Shown here: positions 19,081 through 28,010 of the stretch, piece by piece
How the letters are laid out: every line of letters begins with the position of its first letter
How positions within the stretch are numbered: the stretch's first letter is position 1
Assembly: GCA_947493215.1 (NCBI GenBank)
Contig: CANLQE010000001.1
Coordinates: 868,001-932,000 of the forward strand
Length of the DNA: 64,000 bases
Direction of reading: 5' to 3'
Origin: an uncultured Sphingomonadaceae bacterium
Lineage (GTDB): Bacteria > Pseudomonadota > Alphaproteobacteria > Sphingomonadales > Sphingomonadaceae
The notes under the pieces: generated by a model
What the model was told of the DNA's origin: nothing
What the model saw: only the letters and a program-made list of their open reading frames with translations
Database searches by the model: none
Program-made: the position numbers and the translations under genes

Positions 19081-19115
19081 TCATGTGAATGACTATCTGG
19101 CGTCGCTTTTGTCAA

Positions 19116-19134
19116 GCTTTGCCGATGGCAAAGC
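19116..19134 (+). repeat. Perfect inverted repeat in the dehydratase leader
   Basis: GCTTTGCC-GAT-GGCAAAGC, an 8-bp perfect stem with a 3-base loop, ending 20 bases before the GTG start. It could be a second operator or an mRNA hairpin affecting initiation at the GTG codon. Confidence 0.45.
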
Positions 19135-19153
19135 AACTGAGATGGGAAAATAG

Positions 19154-20881
19154 GTGAGCGATAAAAAGGCCCGCAGAAGCGCCGCTGTCTATGGCAAGCG
19201 CGATAGGGATGGTTTCATTCATCGCAGCTGGATGAAAAGCCAGGGGCTTCCCGACGACAGTTTTGACGGCCGTCCGATTATCGGTCTGTGCAATACGTGG
19301 TCGGAACTGACTCCTTGCAACGCCCATCTGCGTATTTTGGCAGAGCATGTGAAACGCGGCGTCTGGCAAGCCGGCGGCGTACCGGTGGAATTTCCCGTAT
19401 CCTCCTTGGGTGAAACCCAGATGCGGCCAACCGCGATGCTGTTCCGTAATTTGCTGGCGATGGATGTCGAAGAAGCGTTGCGCGGTTATGCCATGGATGG
19501 CGTGGTCCTCTTGGGCGGGTGCGACAAGACAACACCGGGTCAGCTAATGGGCGCGGCATCGGTTGATTTGCCTGCTATCGTTGTATCTTCGGGGCCCATG
19601 CTCAGCGGCAAGTTTCGTGGCGAAACCATTGGTTCCGGAACGGACGTCTGGCGTTTGAGCGAAGCCGCGCGCGCCGGAGAGATTAGCGAAGAAACATTTT
19701 TTAGCGCCGAAGCGGCAATGTCGCGCAGTGCGGGGGTTTGCAATACGATGGGAACGGCCTCGACCATTGGCAGTTTGAGCGAAGCTTTGGGTGTTGCCTT
19801 GCCGGGTAACGCATCCATCCCCGCTGTCGATGCACGTCGCCGGACCATGGCGCATGAATCCGGACGGCGGATTGTCGCGTTAGTGGAAGAAGACAAACCA
19901 CTTTCCACCTATTTAAGCCGTGCGGCGTTTGAAAATGCGATATTGGTCCATGCGGCTGTTGGTGGATCGACCAATGCTGTCGTCCATCTGCTAGCGCTTG
20001 CCGGGCGTTGCGGCGTCGATTTGCAGCTGGAAGATTTTGATAAATTCTCACGCGATGTCCCGTTGCTTGCTAACTTGTTGCCATCGGGAAAATATCTGAT
20101 GGAAGATTTCGATTATGCGGGCGGGATGCCCGCGATCATGAACCGCATACAAGGCCATTTGCGCAGCGATGCGCCAACGGTTAGCGGCAGCTCGATTGGT
20201 GAAATTGCTGCGGCAGGGGAATGTTTCAATGATGATGTGATCCGCCCGCTCGACAATCCGGTTCAAAGCTCATCGGGCACTTGGGTGTTGCGCGGGAACC
20301 TGTGTCCGGGCGGCGCGATCATCAAACCTAATGCGGCCACGCCAGAATTGCTTACCCACGAAGGACCAGCAGTGGTGTTTGAGTCGATTGAGGACTTTAA
20401 AGTGCGGGTGGATGATCCCGACCTCGATATCACGGCAGACTCGATCATGGTGCTGAAACAATGCGGTCCGAAAGGCTATCCCGGCATGCCGGAAGTCGGC
20501 AACATGCCGCTACCCAAGAAATTGTTGCAAGCGGGCGTCCGTGACATGGTGCGGTTATCGGACGCGCGGATGAGTGGGACGGCTTATGGTACGGTCGTCT
20601 TGCATATATCGCCGGAATCGCATCTTGGCGGCCCACTGGCTTTGGTGCAAAACGGGGATATGATCAAACTGGATGGCCCAGAGAGATCGCTGTCTTTGCT
20701 GGTCGATGAGGCCGAGCTGGAAAAGCGCAAAGCCGCTTTGGCGCCGCCGCCCGCTCCGCCCAATAGCGAACGCGGCTATGTCCATTTGCATGTCGCTCAT
20801 GTCGAGCAAGCCGACAAAGGTTGCGATCTCGACTTTTTGGTTGGCAAAAGCGGTGCCACTGTTACCCGCGAGTCCCACTAA
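19154..20881 (+). CDS. IlvD/Edd family sugar-acid dehydratase, probably acting on galactonate
   Basis: A 575-residue iron-sulfur dehydratase. Cluster cysteines are visible in LCNTWSELTPCN, GGCDKTTPGQL and GVCNTMGTAST; LSDARMSGTAYGTVVLH is the conserved C-terminal motif. The size and sequence group with arabonate/xylonate dehydratases rather than with IlvD proper. Placed directly upstream of dgoK and a lactonase, it should turn galactonate into 2-keto-3-deoxygalactonate. That makes it a replacement for the enolase-family DgoD found in enteric bacteria. The start is GTG, preceded by GAGATGGGA. Substrate is inferred from context; L-arabonate or D-fuconate cannot be excluded. Confidence 0.88.
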   Translation: MSDKKARRSAAVYGKRDRDGFIHRSWMKSQGLPDDSFDGRPIIGLCNTWSELTPCNAHLRILAEHVKRGVWQAGGVPVEFPVSSLGETQMRPTAMLFRNLLAMDVEEALRGYAMDGVVLLGGCDKTTPGQLMGAASVDLPAIVVSSGPMLSGKFRGETIGSGTDVWRLSEAARAGEISEETFFSAEAAMSRSAGVCNTMGTASTIGSLSEALGVALPGNASIPAVDARRRTMAHESGRRIVALVEEDKPLSTYLSRAAFENAILVHAAVGGSTNAVVHLLALAGRCGVDLQLEDFDKFSRDVPLLANLLPSGKYLMEDFDYAGGMPAIMNRIQGHLRSDAPTVSGSSIGEIAAAGECFNDDVIRPLDNPVQSSSGTWVLRGNLCPGGAIIKPNAATPELLTHEGPAVVFESIEDFKVRVDDPDLDITADSIMVLKQCGPKGYPGMPEVGNMPLPKKLLQAGVRDMVRLSDARMSGTAYGTVVLHISPESHLGGPLALVQNGDMIKLDGPERSLSLLVDEAELEKRKAALAPPPAPPNSERGYVHLHVAHVEQADKGCDLDFLVGKSGATVTRESH

Positions 20882-20885
20882 AGCT

Positions 20886-21788
20886 ATGGCGCAGCCCGCC
20901 TTTATCGCGATCGACTGGGGCACCAGCAATGCGCGGTTCGCTCTTATGGACGAAGCCGGCCAAATGCTGGCGGAAAAGCCCGGCCCCGGTATCGCGAAAA
21001 TAGACGGCGCAAATGCAATCGAATCCGTGTGTTTTGAGGCGATAGGTGATTGGATCACACTGCATCCGGGCCTGCCGGTTTTAATGGCCGGAATGGTCGG
21101 GTCAAACATTGGTTGGCGGGAAGCTGCTTATGTGGAAACGCCCGCCGCGAGTGAAGCAATCCTATCGGCAGCGAATCTGTTCGAAGCACGTGGCACCAAA
21201 TTCGCGATCCTTCCCGGCGTTAAAACGAAACGCCGAGGCGATGGCCTGCCCGATCTTATGCGCGGTGAGGAAACACAGATATTGGGCATGGCGCACGATG
21301 GATTGCTATGTCTGCCGGGCACCCATTCGAAATGGGCGCGGGTCTCGGGCGACATCATCGAGCAGTTTCATACCGCACAGACGGGAGAGCTTCTGGAATT
21401 GATCGGCAAGCACAGCATATTATTGAACCCTCGGCGGTCGCCAGCCGCCATGGTTGGGCCAGCGTTTAGTGATGGCGTGAAAACTGCGTCCGCCAATGCG
21501 CTTGGGCTGGAATCTTCGCTCTTTACGGTGCGCAGCCGGCAAGTGGCTGGCGACCTGCTTGCAGAGAACGCCGATTCCTATTTGGCTGGACTGGTCATTG
21601 GGGCCGAAATCCGTTCGGCACTAGCGGTCTATGATGACGTCGAAACAGTCCAGCTAACGGGCTCACCGAGCCTGACCGCTCTTTATGCCGCCGCGCTTGA
21701 AATGACTGGCAAAAGGTCGATGCAAATGGATGGCCAGTCAGCCAGCCTTGCAGGCCTTACCAAAGCCTATCAGGACATATTTGCATGA
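20886..21788 (+). CDS. dgoK: 2-dehydro-3-deoxygalactonokinase
   Basis: A 300-residue kinase that phosphorylates 2-keto-3-deoxygalactonate at C6. AIDWGTSNARFALMD is the phosphate-binding start, MAGMVGSNIGWREAAYV and DLMRGEETQILG are DgoK motifs, and LCLPGTHSKWA forms the nucleotide pocket. The 371-residue frame in the track begins inside the dehydratase gene; ATG 20886 follows that gene's stop by 4 bases. Its own 3' end overlaps the lactonase start by 4 bases (ATGA). Confidence 0.93.
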   Translation: MAQPAFIAIDWGTSNARFALMDEAGQMLAEKPGPGIAKIDGANAIESVCFEAIGDWITLHPGLPVLMAGMVGSNIGWREAAYVETPAASEAILSAANLFEARGTKFAILPGVKTKRRGDGLPDLMRGEETQILGMAHDGLLCLPGTHSKWARVSGDIIEQFHTAQTGELLELIGKHSILLNPRRSPAAMVGPAFSDGVKTASANALGLESSLFTVRSRQVAGDLLAENADSYLAGLVIGAEIRSALAVYDDVETVQLTGSPSLTALYAAALEMTGKRSMQMDGQSASLAGLTKAYQDIFA

Positions 21789-22678
21789 CTATGGATATCG
21801 CGCCGATCAAAACGCTCGACGTTAAAAACCGTCTCGGCGAATGCGTGCTTTGGGATGCACGCGAATCCGCTGTGCTGTGGACCGATATTGAATCGTCTTT
21901 ATTCTGGAGATGGGGTTTTCCAGATGGTGAACCGCAGAGCTTCCCATTGCCCGAACGGTTGGGCAGTTTTGCTCTCACGGACACAGCAGGGACCTATTTG
22001 GGGGCCTTTGAAAGTGGCTTTACGCTGTTCACACCTTCTGAAAATCAGTTTCAGCTGATGGCTCCGGTGTCAGCCAAACACAAACATCTGCGGATGAATG
22101 ACGGGCGCGTGGATCGTCAGGGGCGTTTCTGGGCCGCGACCATGGCTGAGCAAGACCCGGTGGGTGATGAACCCTGGGGCACTCTATGGCGCCATGATGG
22201 GGGCAGTCAGACGACGGCCGCTCTATCGGGTTTCAAGATACCGAACAGCCTGTGCTGGAGCAGGGATGGCGGGACGATGTATTTTGCTGATTCGCCGCAA
22301 AACACCATTTGGCGCTATGCTTTTGATTCGGACAAAGGCCCGGTCGGTGACTCTGTGATTTTCGCGCAAACCGACAAAGCCGTGCATCCTGATGGCAGCT
22401 GCATTGATAGCGACGACCATTTGTGGAACGCGCAATGGGGCGCAGGAGAGGTCGTGAGATACCGACCCGACGGCAGCATAGAGCGGCGAATAAAACTGCC
22501 AGCCAGTCAACCCAGTTGCGTGGCCATTGGCGGCCCAAAGCTGGATATATTGTTCGTCACGACAGCGCGTGTCGATTTGACCGAAGAGCAACTTATGAAG
22601 CAACCGCTCGCTGGGGCGCTATTCGCTTACCAGATTGATATCAAAGGAATTCCTGAGGTGATTTGCAATACCGCTTGA
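21785..22678 (+). CDS. SMP-30/gluconolactonase family sugar lactonase
   Basis: A 297-residue six-bladed beta-propeller hydrolase. The metal ligands lie in LGECVLWD (Glu), MNDGRVDRQGRFWAATM (Asn, Asp), KIPNSLCWSRDGGTMYFADS (Asn, Asp) and HPDGSCIDSDDHLW. It would open galactono-lactone made by the galactose dehydrogenase. It is translationally coupled to dgoK. Confidence 0.9.
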   Translation: MTMDIAPIKTLDVKNRLGECVLWDARESAVLWTDIESSLFWRWGFPDGEPQSFPLPERLGSFALTDTAGTYLGAFESGFTLFTPSENQFQLMAPVSAKHKHLRMNDGRVDRQGRFWAATMAEQDPVGDEPWGTLWRHDGGSQTTAALSGFKIPNSLCWSRDGGTMYFADSPQNTIWRYAFDSDKGPVGDSVIFAQTDKAVHPDGSCIDSDDHLWNAQWGAGEVVRYRPDGSIERRIKLPASQPSCVAIGGPKLDILFVTTARVDLTEEQLMKQPLAGALFAYQIDIKGIPEVICNTA

Positions 22679-22754
22679 TGATGGCTGCTATCACTTAAGT
22701 TATAAATGGCACTTGCAACCGCCTCTTGTGGTCCGCAAAGACTAGTATTGAGGA

Positions 22755-23486
22755 GTGAGGAATCGGAACGTGGGACCACCGTCAAAAGGAAATCTGACCG
22801 ATCACGTCGCGACATCGCTCGGCCGGTCAATTGTATCTGGAGAATATGCGGCTGGTTCAGTGTTCCAGATTAATGAGCTGTGCTCCACCTTTGATGCGAG
22901 CCGCACGGTCATGCGCGAAGCGGTAAAAGCGCTGACGGCCAAAGGTCTGGTCACGTCCCGTGCCAGTGTTGGCAGCATTGTCCAGAAAGAAGAAAACTGG
23001 AACCTGTCGGACTCCGATGTGCTGGACTGGTTTCTGCATGTAAAGGGCAACACGGTGCCACTAATTCGCGAGTTTATGGAATTTCGCCTCGCGATCGAGC
23101 CCATGGCGGCGATGTTGGCGGCGGAGCGCGGTGATAAGGTGGCGATAGCCAAAATTTATTTGGCGCTCGACCGAATGAAGGCCGCAGAAAATGGCGAAGA
23201 TGATCCACTTTCCGCGGATATCGAATTTCATGTCGCCATTTTGCATGCGAGCGGTAATCGCTTTTATGTCAACATGCGCCATACCGTCGATGTCGCTCTC
23301 AATATCTCCATCCGCGTGACAAACCGGTCCAAGGGGGTCGCAGGGGCCAGCATAGCCGATCATGCGAAAATAGCCGATGCCATCAGGGCAGGTGATGGCG
23401 AAGCGGCAAAAGCGGCGATGCAAAATCTAATCATGGAGGCCCAACAGCTATTGCGCGGCAATGTGCCCACTCTAGAAGATATTTAA
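22755..23486 (+). CDS. GntR family regulator, FadR subfamily (DgoR-like)
   Basis: A ~243-residue repressor. The N-terminal winged helix contains GRSIVSGEYAAGSVFQINELCSTFDASRTVMREAVKALTAKGLV. The all-helical FCD effector domain (residues ~90-225) carries metal-binding Asp/His positions (SADIEFHVAILHASGN and DHAKIADAIRAGD). GTG 22755 sits directly against its AGGA, so GTG 22770, with GAGG nine bases upstream, may be the true start. Lying in the galactose locus, it probably responds to galactonate or a keto-deoxy intermediate and represses the surrounding operons. Confidence 0.9.
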   Translation: MRNRNVGPPSKGNLTDHVATSLGRSIVSGEYAAGSVFQINELCSTFDASRTVMREAVKALTAKGLVTSRASVGSIVQKEENWNLSDSDVLDWFLHVKGNTVPLIREFMEFRLAIEPMAAMLAAERGDKVAIAKIYLALDRMKAAENGEDDPLSADIEFHVAILHASGNRFYVNMRHTVDVALNISIRVTNRSKGVAGASIADHAKIADAIRAGDGEAAKAAMQNLIMEAQQLLRGNVPTLEDI

Positions 23487-23503
23487 GCCTGCCAGATAGG
23501 CAA

Positions 23504-24133
23504 TTAGCGCAACATGTTGGCAAAGGCTTTTGCATTGGCTCCGACTGCGGCGGGGCTGTCACCAGCGCGATAAATTGATCCGCCGACACCAAATCCGGTT
23601 GCCCCGGCATCGCGATAAGCGGACAAATTATCGGTCGTCACCCCGCCAACCACGAGCAATTTCGCGTTGGCCGGAAGCACGGCCCGCATGGCTTTGACCG
23701 ATGCTGGTGAAACAAGTTCGCCCGGGAATAGTTTTACAGCATGGGCCCCGGCATCGAGCGCGTTAAAGGCTTCACTGGGCGTGAGGCAGCCCGGCGCGGA
23801 AATCATGCCGCCAGCGACGGTAGCTTTGATAACCTCTGGCTGCATATTGGGCGATACGATCAACTGACTACCAGCGTCTTTGCAGCGCGAGACATCGGCG
23901 GTGTTCAGGACGGTTCCAGCGCCAATGATTGCGCGGCGGGTAAAACAGCGCGCCATGATTTCGATGGACGCAAAAGGGTCAGGTGAATTGAGCGGTACCT
24001 CCAATATAGTGATACCGGCGGCAATAATGGCCTCGCCTACCGCTTCCATCTCGTCTGGCCGAACACCGCGCAAAATAGCGACCACCGGCATGGCGGAAAG
24101 CCGACTGTCAAACGCGTCGATTAAGTCTGTCAT
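23504..24133 (-). CDS. dgoA: 2-dehydro-3-deoxy-6-phosphogalactonate aldolase
   Basis: A 209-residue class I aldolase that splits KDPGal into pyruvate and glyceraldehyde-3-phosphate. VAILRGVRPDE, ILEVPLNSPDPFASI (catalytic Glu) and GAHAVKLFPGELVSP (Schiff-base Lys) are typical of DgoA; the NSPDPF wording separates it from KDPG aldolases. It lies 28 bases downstream of the symporter and is convergent with the GntR gene, 17 bases apart. Confidence 0.93.
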   Translation of the reverse strand: MTDLIDAFDSRLSAMPVVAILRGVRPDEMEAVGEAIIAAGITILEVPLNSPDPFASIEIMARCFTRRAIIGAGTVLNTADVSRCKDAGSQLIVSPNMQPEVIKATVAGGMISAPGCLTPSEAFNALDAGAHAVKLFPGELVSPASVKAMRAVLPANAKLLVVGGVTTDNLSAYRDAGATGFGVGGSIYRAGDSPAAVGANAKAFANMLR

Positions 24134-24161
24134 TGCTCAGCCCTTTAGAGGAGTTGGCGAT

Positions 24162-25685
24162 CTATGTCGCTTCGGCAGCGCGTTGTGCTTTGCCTTCATT
24201 GCTGAAAATAAAGACCGCGCGTTTGCCGAAGATAAAGCGATTTACAGCGAGCGCGAATATCACCGAAGTGACCAGCACCACAACCATGACATCAATATAA
24301 TGCAGCCACGGGATACCGATATGCTGATAAAATGTCTCACCCTCATAAAATACGCCGGGTTTGTAGAGGACAAAATTGTGGAAGGCATAAAGAGCAAAGC
24401 CCCAAAGGAGTCCGGCTATCGCTGCCCGCGCATCGACATGGCGGAACAACAATCCGACGATGAAGGTCGACAAGATTGGCATGGAAAGCAATCCGTTCAG
24501 CTCTTGCAGCAGATTGATAATGCTTTCCGCGCTCGCAAACAGGGGCACCAGAGCAATGGCGGCGAGTGAAGCGCCAATTCCGACAATCCGGTTGATCCGT
24601 CCGGCATTGGCATCGGGGTTGATAAACTGCCGATGGAAATCGATTGTGTATAAAGTGGTGGTGGCGTTGAGCACAGCCGAGAAAGTGGTTAGCACCGCCG
24701 CTGCGATCATCGCGGCAAAGAGCCCGCTGGTCCAGCTCGGCAGAACCTGCGCGACAAGCATGCCATAGGCGCGGTCTCCAACATCGCCGAACAGTTTGTA
24801 AGCCACGACGCCAGGCACAACAACAATGGCCGGAATGATGAGAAACCGGATTGCCGCAGCTGCCATCACGCCCTTTTGCGCTTCGCGAACCGTCGGCGCG
24901 GCCAGCGCTTTTTGCGTAATATTTTGATTGGTACTCCAATAGAAAATCTGGATGAACAGCATGCCGGTGAACAGCGTGTGGAAGGGAATGGGCGAATCTT
25001 GCGATCCAATCATCGTGATCCGCTCAGGCGGGACATCGGTGACAATATCGAAATTCACGGCCTGTAACGCCAGGAAAACGACCACGAGGGCCAAGCCTAA
25101 AATACCAACACCGCTATAAGTGTCGAGCACCGCCACAGCGCGCAGGCCGCCCAATATTGCATAAGCAGCGCCAACAGCAGCGAAAACGGCTGCGATCAAT
25201 ATGAGGGGAATAGTTACGCCAAATAAAGACTGCATGAACAGCGCGCCGCTATAAATCACGGCGGGAAGATAGATGACGACATTGCCGATCAGGAACAGCG
25301 CAGAAATTGTCGTACGGATATTGCGCTTCTTATAGCGTTTTTCGAGCAGTTCGGTAACGGTCGTGCAATTGTTGCGATAGTAGATCGGCACAAAGACAAA
25401 GGCTAATATCGACAGTCCGACAATGGCGGAAAGCTCCCACCAGGCGAGCAGCAACATTTGATTGCCGTTCATGCCGACCAGCTGGTCCGTGGAGAGGTTT
25501 GTGAGCGTGATTGCGCCAGCAACGAAGAACCAGCTAAGGCCTCCGCCAGCGAGGAAAACATCTTTGGCTGAACCATCGCGGCCAGCGCCTTTGCCGCGCA
25601 CCTTTAGATAAGTGAACAGGCCCAGCAATATCATGATTCCCAAAAATACGCCGATCTGGACCGCCGACACTCCCCCACTATTCAT
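24162..25685 (-). CDS. Sodium:solute symporter (SSS family), probable galactose transporter
   Basis: About 507 residues with roughly fourteen hydrophobic segments. SGLT-type motifs include TNLSTDQLVGMNGNQM in the first half and FSAVLNATTTLYTIDF near the sodium site, with KALAAPTVREAQKGVM between. The group includes vSGLT, which carries galactose. The start is ATG 25685, which has GGGAGAG 8 bases upstream; the track start at 25706 falls inside the operator palindrome. It leads an operon with dgoA and is divergent from the alpha-galactosidase. Confidence 0.9.
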   Translation of the reverse strand: MNSGGVSAVQIGVFLGIMILLGLFTYLKVRGKGAGRDGSAKDVFLAGGGLSWFFVAGAITLTNLSTDQLVGMNGNQMLLLAWWELSAIVGLSILAFVFVPIYYRNNCTTVTELLEKRYKKRNIRTTISALFLIGNVVIYLPAVIYSGALFMQSLFGVTIPLILIAAVFAAVGAAYAILGGLRAVAVLDTYSGVGILGLALVVVFLALQAVNFDIVTDVPPERITMIGSQDSPIPFHTLFTGMLFIQIFYWSTNQNITQKALAAPTVREAQKGVMAAAAIRFLIIPAIVVVPGVVAYKLFGDVGDRAYGMLVAQVLPSWTSGLFAAMIAAAVLTTFSAVLNATTTLYTIDFHRQFINPDANAGRINRIVGIGASLAAIALVPLFASAESIINLLQELNGLLSMPILSTFIVGLLFRHVDARAAIAGLLWGFALYAFHNFVLYKPGVFYEGETFYQHIGIPWLHYIDVMVVVLVTSVIFALAVNRFIFGKRAVFIFSNEGKAQRAAEAT

Positions 25686-25704
25686 ATTCAAACTCTCCCG
25701 GTTC

Positions 25705-25720
25705 ATACTATTAATAGTAT
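25705..25720. promoter_or_regulatory. Perfect 16-bp palindrome between symporter and alpha-galactosidase
   Basis: ATACTATTAATAGTAT is fully self-complementary. It lies 19 bases before the symporter ATG and 13 before the alpha-galactosidase ATG, in a 48-base divergent gap. It is a strong candidate operator and shares the T-N3-ATNAAT-N3-A core with sites at 19067 and 31249. Confidence 0.6.
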
Positions 25721-25733
25721 TTTTTGGCGGCCC

Positions 25734-27950
25734 ATGCCAGAACGGTTTTCGTTATTGCAAAATATAAAATTCGATTACGAGCAGAATATGTCCGGAGAAA
25801 TGCAAATCGACAGTCGTAATGACATGCTCCGTTTTGATGCGGGGGATATGTCGCTCATTATCTCCTGCGTCAAAAATGAGCCGCCTTTTGTCGTTTATTG
25901 GGGTGGAAGGCTTGCAAGCGAAACGCCGGCCGAGCAGCTCGCTTTGCTCAACACACGGCAAAGCGCACATGGGATAGAAGACAGCATTATTCAGCCGTCT
26001 TTGGCGATGGAGCCGGGCATCGGCTATACTGGACCAAGCGGCTTTTCCGCACATCGCGGCGGCCGCGATTGGGGCAGCCGGTTTGTGGTTGCACAAGTGG
26101 ATCAGACATCTGCTGGCTGTCGCATAAACTGCCTTGATGAACGGACTAGAATCGCTCTCAGCTATGATATCAGCGTCGACGGTAACACCGGACTGCTGAC
26201 CTTTTCATCGACCATTACCAATCAGGGTGATCAAACGCTCGATCTCGTTGATATGGCAACAATCTGCTTGCCGATACCAGCGCATATGACGGATATTATC
26301 GGCTTTTCCGGTCGCTGGGCCCGTGAATTCCAGGCTGAACGGGTTAGTCGCTTTACGGGCTCCTATCTGCGGGAAAACCGGCGGGGTCGAACTTCCCATG
26401 ATTGTTTTCCGGGGCTTATCCTTTGTGAAGACAACACGACTGAACAGGTGGGCGAGGCCTATGGCTTGCACTTGGCCTGGAGCGGCAATAGCCGGATGCG
26501 TGTTGATACCAATGGTGACGGTCGCACTTTCGCGACCATGGGTGCCTTGCTGTTTCCCGGAGAAATCAGACTGGCACCGGGAGAAAGCTTCCACAGTCCG
26601 CAAATAGTCGGTGCTTACGCATCATCGGGCCTGTCATCACTGAGCCGCCAATTTCATGACCATGTGCGCCATAAATTACTGCGCCCATCGACAAGGTCCA
26701 AGGCGCGGCCAGTACATTATAACAGCTGGGAAGCGGTCTATTTCGACCATGATCTGGACCGGTTAAAGGCTTTGGCATCCCGCGCCGCCGATATTGGTGT
26801 CGAGCGTTTCGTTCTCGATGACGGCTGGTTTGGTGCACGGCGTAATGATCGCGCTGGATTGGGCGATTGGTATGTCTCCGATGCGGTTTATCCAGACGGC
26901 CTGAAACCGCTCATAGACCATGTTACCGGCTTGGGCATGGAAATGGGTATTTGGTTTGAACCGGAAATGGTCAATCCGGACAGTGATTTGTTCCGCGACC
27001 ATCCTGATTGGATTTTAGGTCTGGATGGTGTCGAACAAATCGCGTTCCGTAATCAATATGTACTGGATATCTCCAGACAAGAAGTGTCCGAGCATCTTTT
27101 CGATCGGGTCAGCGCGATATTGTCCGATCACGATATCGGCTACGTAAAATGGGATATGAACCGGGACCTCAATCATCCCGGAAATGATCAAGGTTTTGCA
27201 AAAGCGCACGCGCATGTGTTGGCACTTTGGGCATTGATTGACCGCTTGCGCAACGCCCATCCTGATGTTGAATTTGAAAGTTGCTCCTCTGGCGGCGGCC
27301 GCGCTGATTTTGGAATGTTGGCCCGCACGGACAGGGTTTGGACGTCTGACAGCAACGATGCGCTCGACCGTCAGACTATCCAGCGCGGCGCGTCCCATTT
27401 CCTGCCGCTTAATGTCATGGGGGCTCATGTCGGGCCACGCCATTGCCATATCACGGGGCGCTCCTTGTCGATGGCGATGCGGGCCGGTACCGCGTTGATG
27501 GGGCATATGGGGTTGGAATTGAATCTGTTGGAGGAACCTGACGCAGAATTGGAGGAGTTAAAGACGGCGATTGCGCTATACAAGAGGCATCGAGACTTGT
27601 TGCATAGCGGTGATTTTTACCGGGTCGATGGCCCAGAATATCTGAATATCGCCGGGGTTGTTGCACAGGACAAGTCCGAAGCGCTTTATTCTGTCGCTTA
27701 TTTGAGCGGCCACATCCCAGCACTTCCCGGCCGGTTGCGCTTCGCTGGACTGGATCCAAGAGCCTCCTACCGGATATGTCAAATTTGGCCAGAAGACTGG
27801 GCCAGTGAGAAATCACCGTCCATTGTGGACGCGCTAGATTTGACCGGTGCGGGACGAACCGTTTCGGCCGAAGCGCTTTCCAAATCAGGAATGCAACTGC
27901 CGGTCGTGCCGCCGGAATCTGTTTTGTTATTTTATCTTGTCGCCGAATAG
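25734..27950 (+). CDS. Alpha-galactosidase, glycoside hydrolase family 36
   Basis: A 738-residue retaining alpha-galactosidase. It has an N-terminal beta-sandwich (residues ~25-330), then the TIM barrel with NSWEAVYFDHD, FVLDDGWFGARRND, GIWFEPEMVNPDSDL, YVKWDMNRD (nucleophile Asp), ESCSSGGGRADFG and VWTSDSNDALDR (acid/base Asp), and a C-terminal sheet domain. No signal peptide is evident, so it should act in the cytoplasm on melibiose- or raffinose-type sugars. The start could be ATG 25734 or a later Met (residues 19 or 22), since no good ribosome binding site precedes the first. Confidence 0.93.
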   Translation: MPERFSLLQNIKFDYEQNMSGEMQIDSRNDMLRFDAGDMSLIISCVKNEPPFVVYWGGRLASETPAEQLALLNTRQSAHGIEDSIIQPSLAMEPGIGYTGPSGFSAHRGGRDWGSRFVVAQVDQTSAGCRINCLDERTRIALSYDISVDGNTGLLTFSSTITNQGDQTLDLVDMATICLPIPAHMTDIIGFSGRWAREFQAERVSRFTGSYLRENRRGRTSHDCFPGLILCEDNTTEQVGEAYGLHLAWSGNSRMRVDTNGDGRTFATMGALLFPGEIRLAPGESFHSPQIVGAYASSGLSSLSRQFHDHVRHKLLRPSTRSKARPVHYNSWEAVYFDHDLDRLKALASRAADIGVERFVLDDGWFGARRNDRAGLGDWYVSDAVYPDGLKPLIDHVTGLGMEMGIWFEPEMVNPDSDLFRDHPDWILGLDGVEQIAFRNQYVLDISRQEVSEHLFDRVSAILSDHDIGYVKWDMNRDLNHPGNDQGFAKAHAHVLALWALIDRLRNAHPDVEFESCSSGGGRADFGMLARTDRVWTSDSNDALDRQTIQRGASHFLPLNVMGAHVGPRHCHITGRSLSMAMRAGTALMGHMGLELNLLEEPDAELEELKTAIALYKRHRDLLHSGDFYRVDGPEYLNIAGVVAQDKSEALYSVAYLSGHIPALPGRLRFAGLDPRASYRICQIWPEDWASEKSPSIVDALDLTGAGRTVSAEALSKSGMQLPVVPPESVLLFYLVAE

Positions 27951-27991
27951 CGCTTTGTTTGATCAAGACGGAGCTGCCCCAAACAAGCGCT
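27949..27991. terminator. Inverted repeat between convergent alpha-galactosidase and TonB receptor
   Basis: AGCGCTTTGTTT and AAACAAGCGCT pair with one bulged base around a 20-nt loop, starting at the alpha-galactosidase stop codon. No long T-run follows on either strand, so it is only a possible bidirectional terminator. Confidence 0.4.
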
Positions 27992-28010
27992 ACCGGAAGG
28001 CGGCTTCTAT

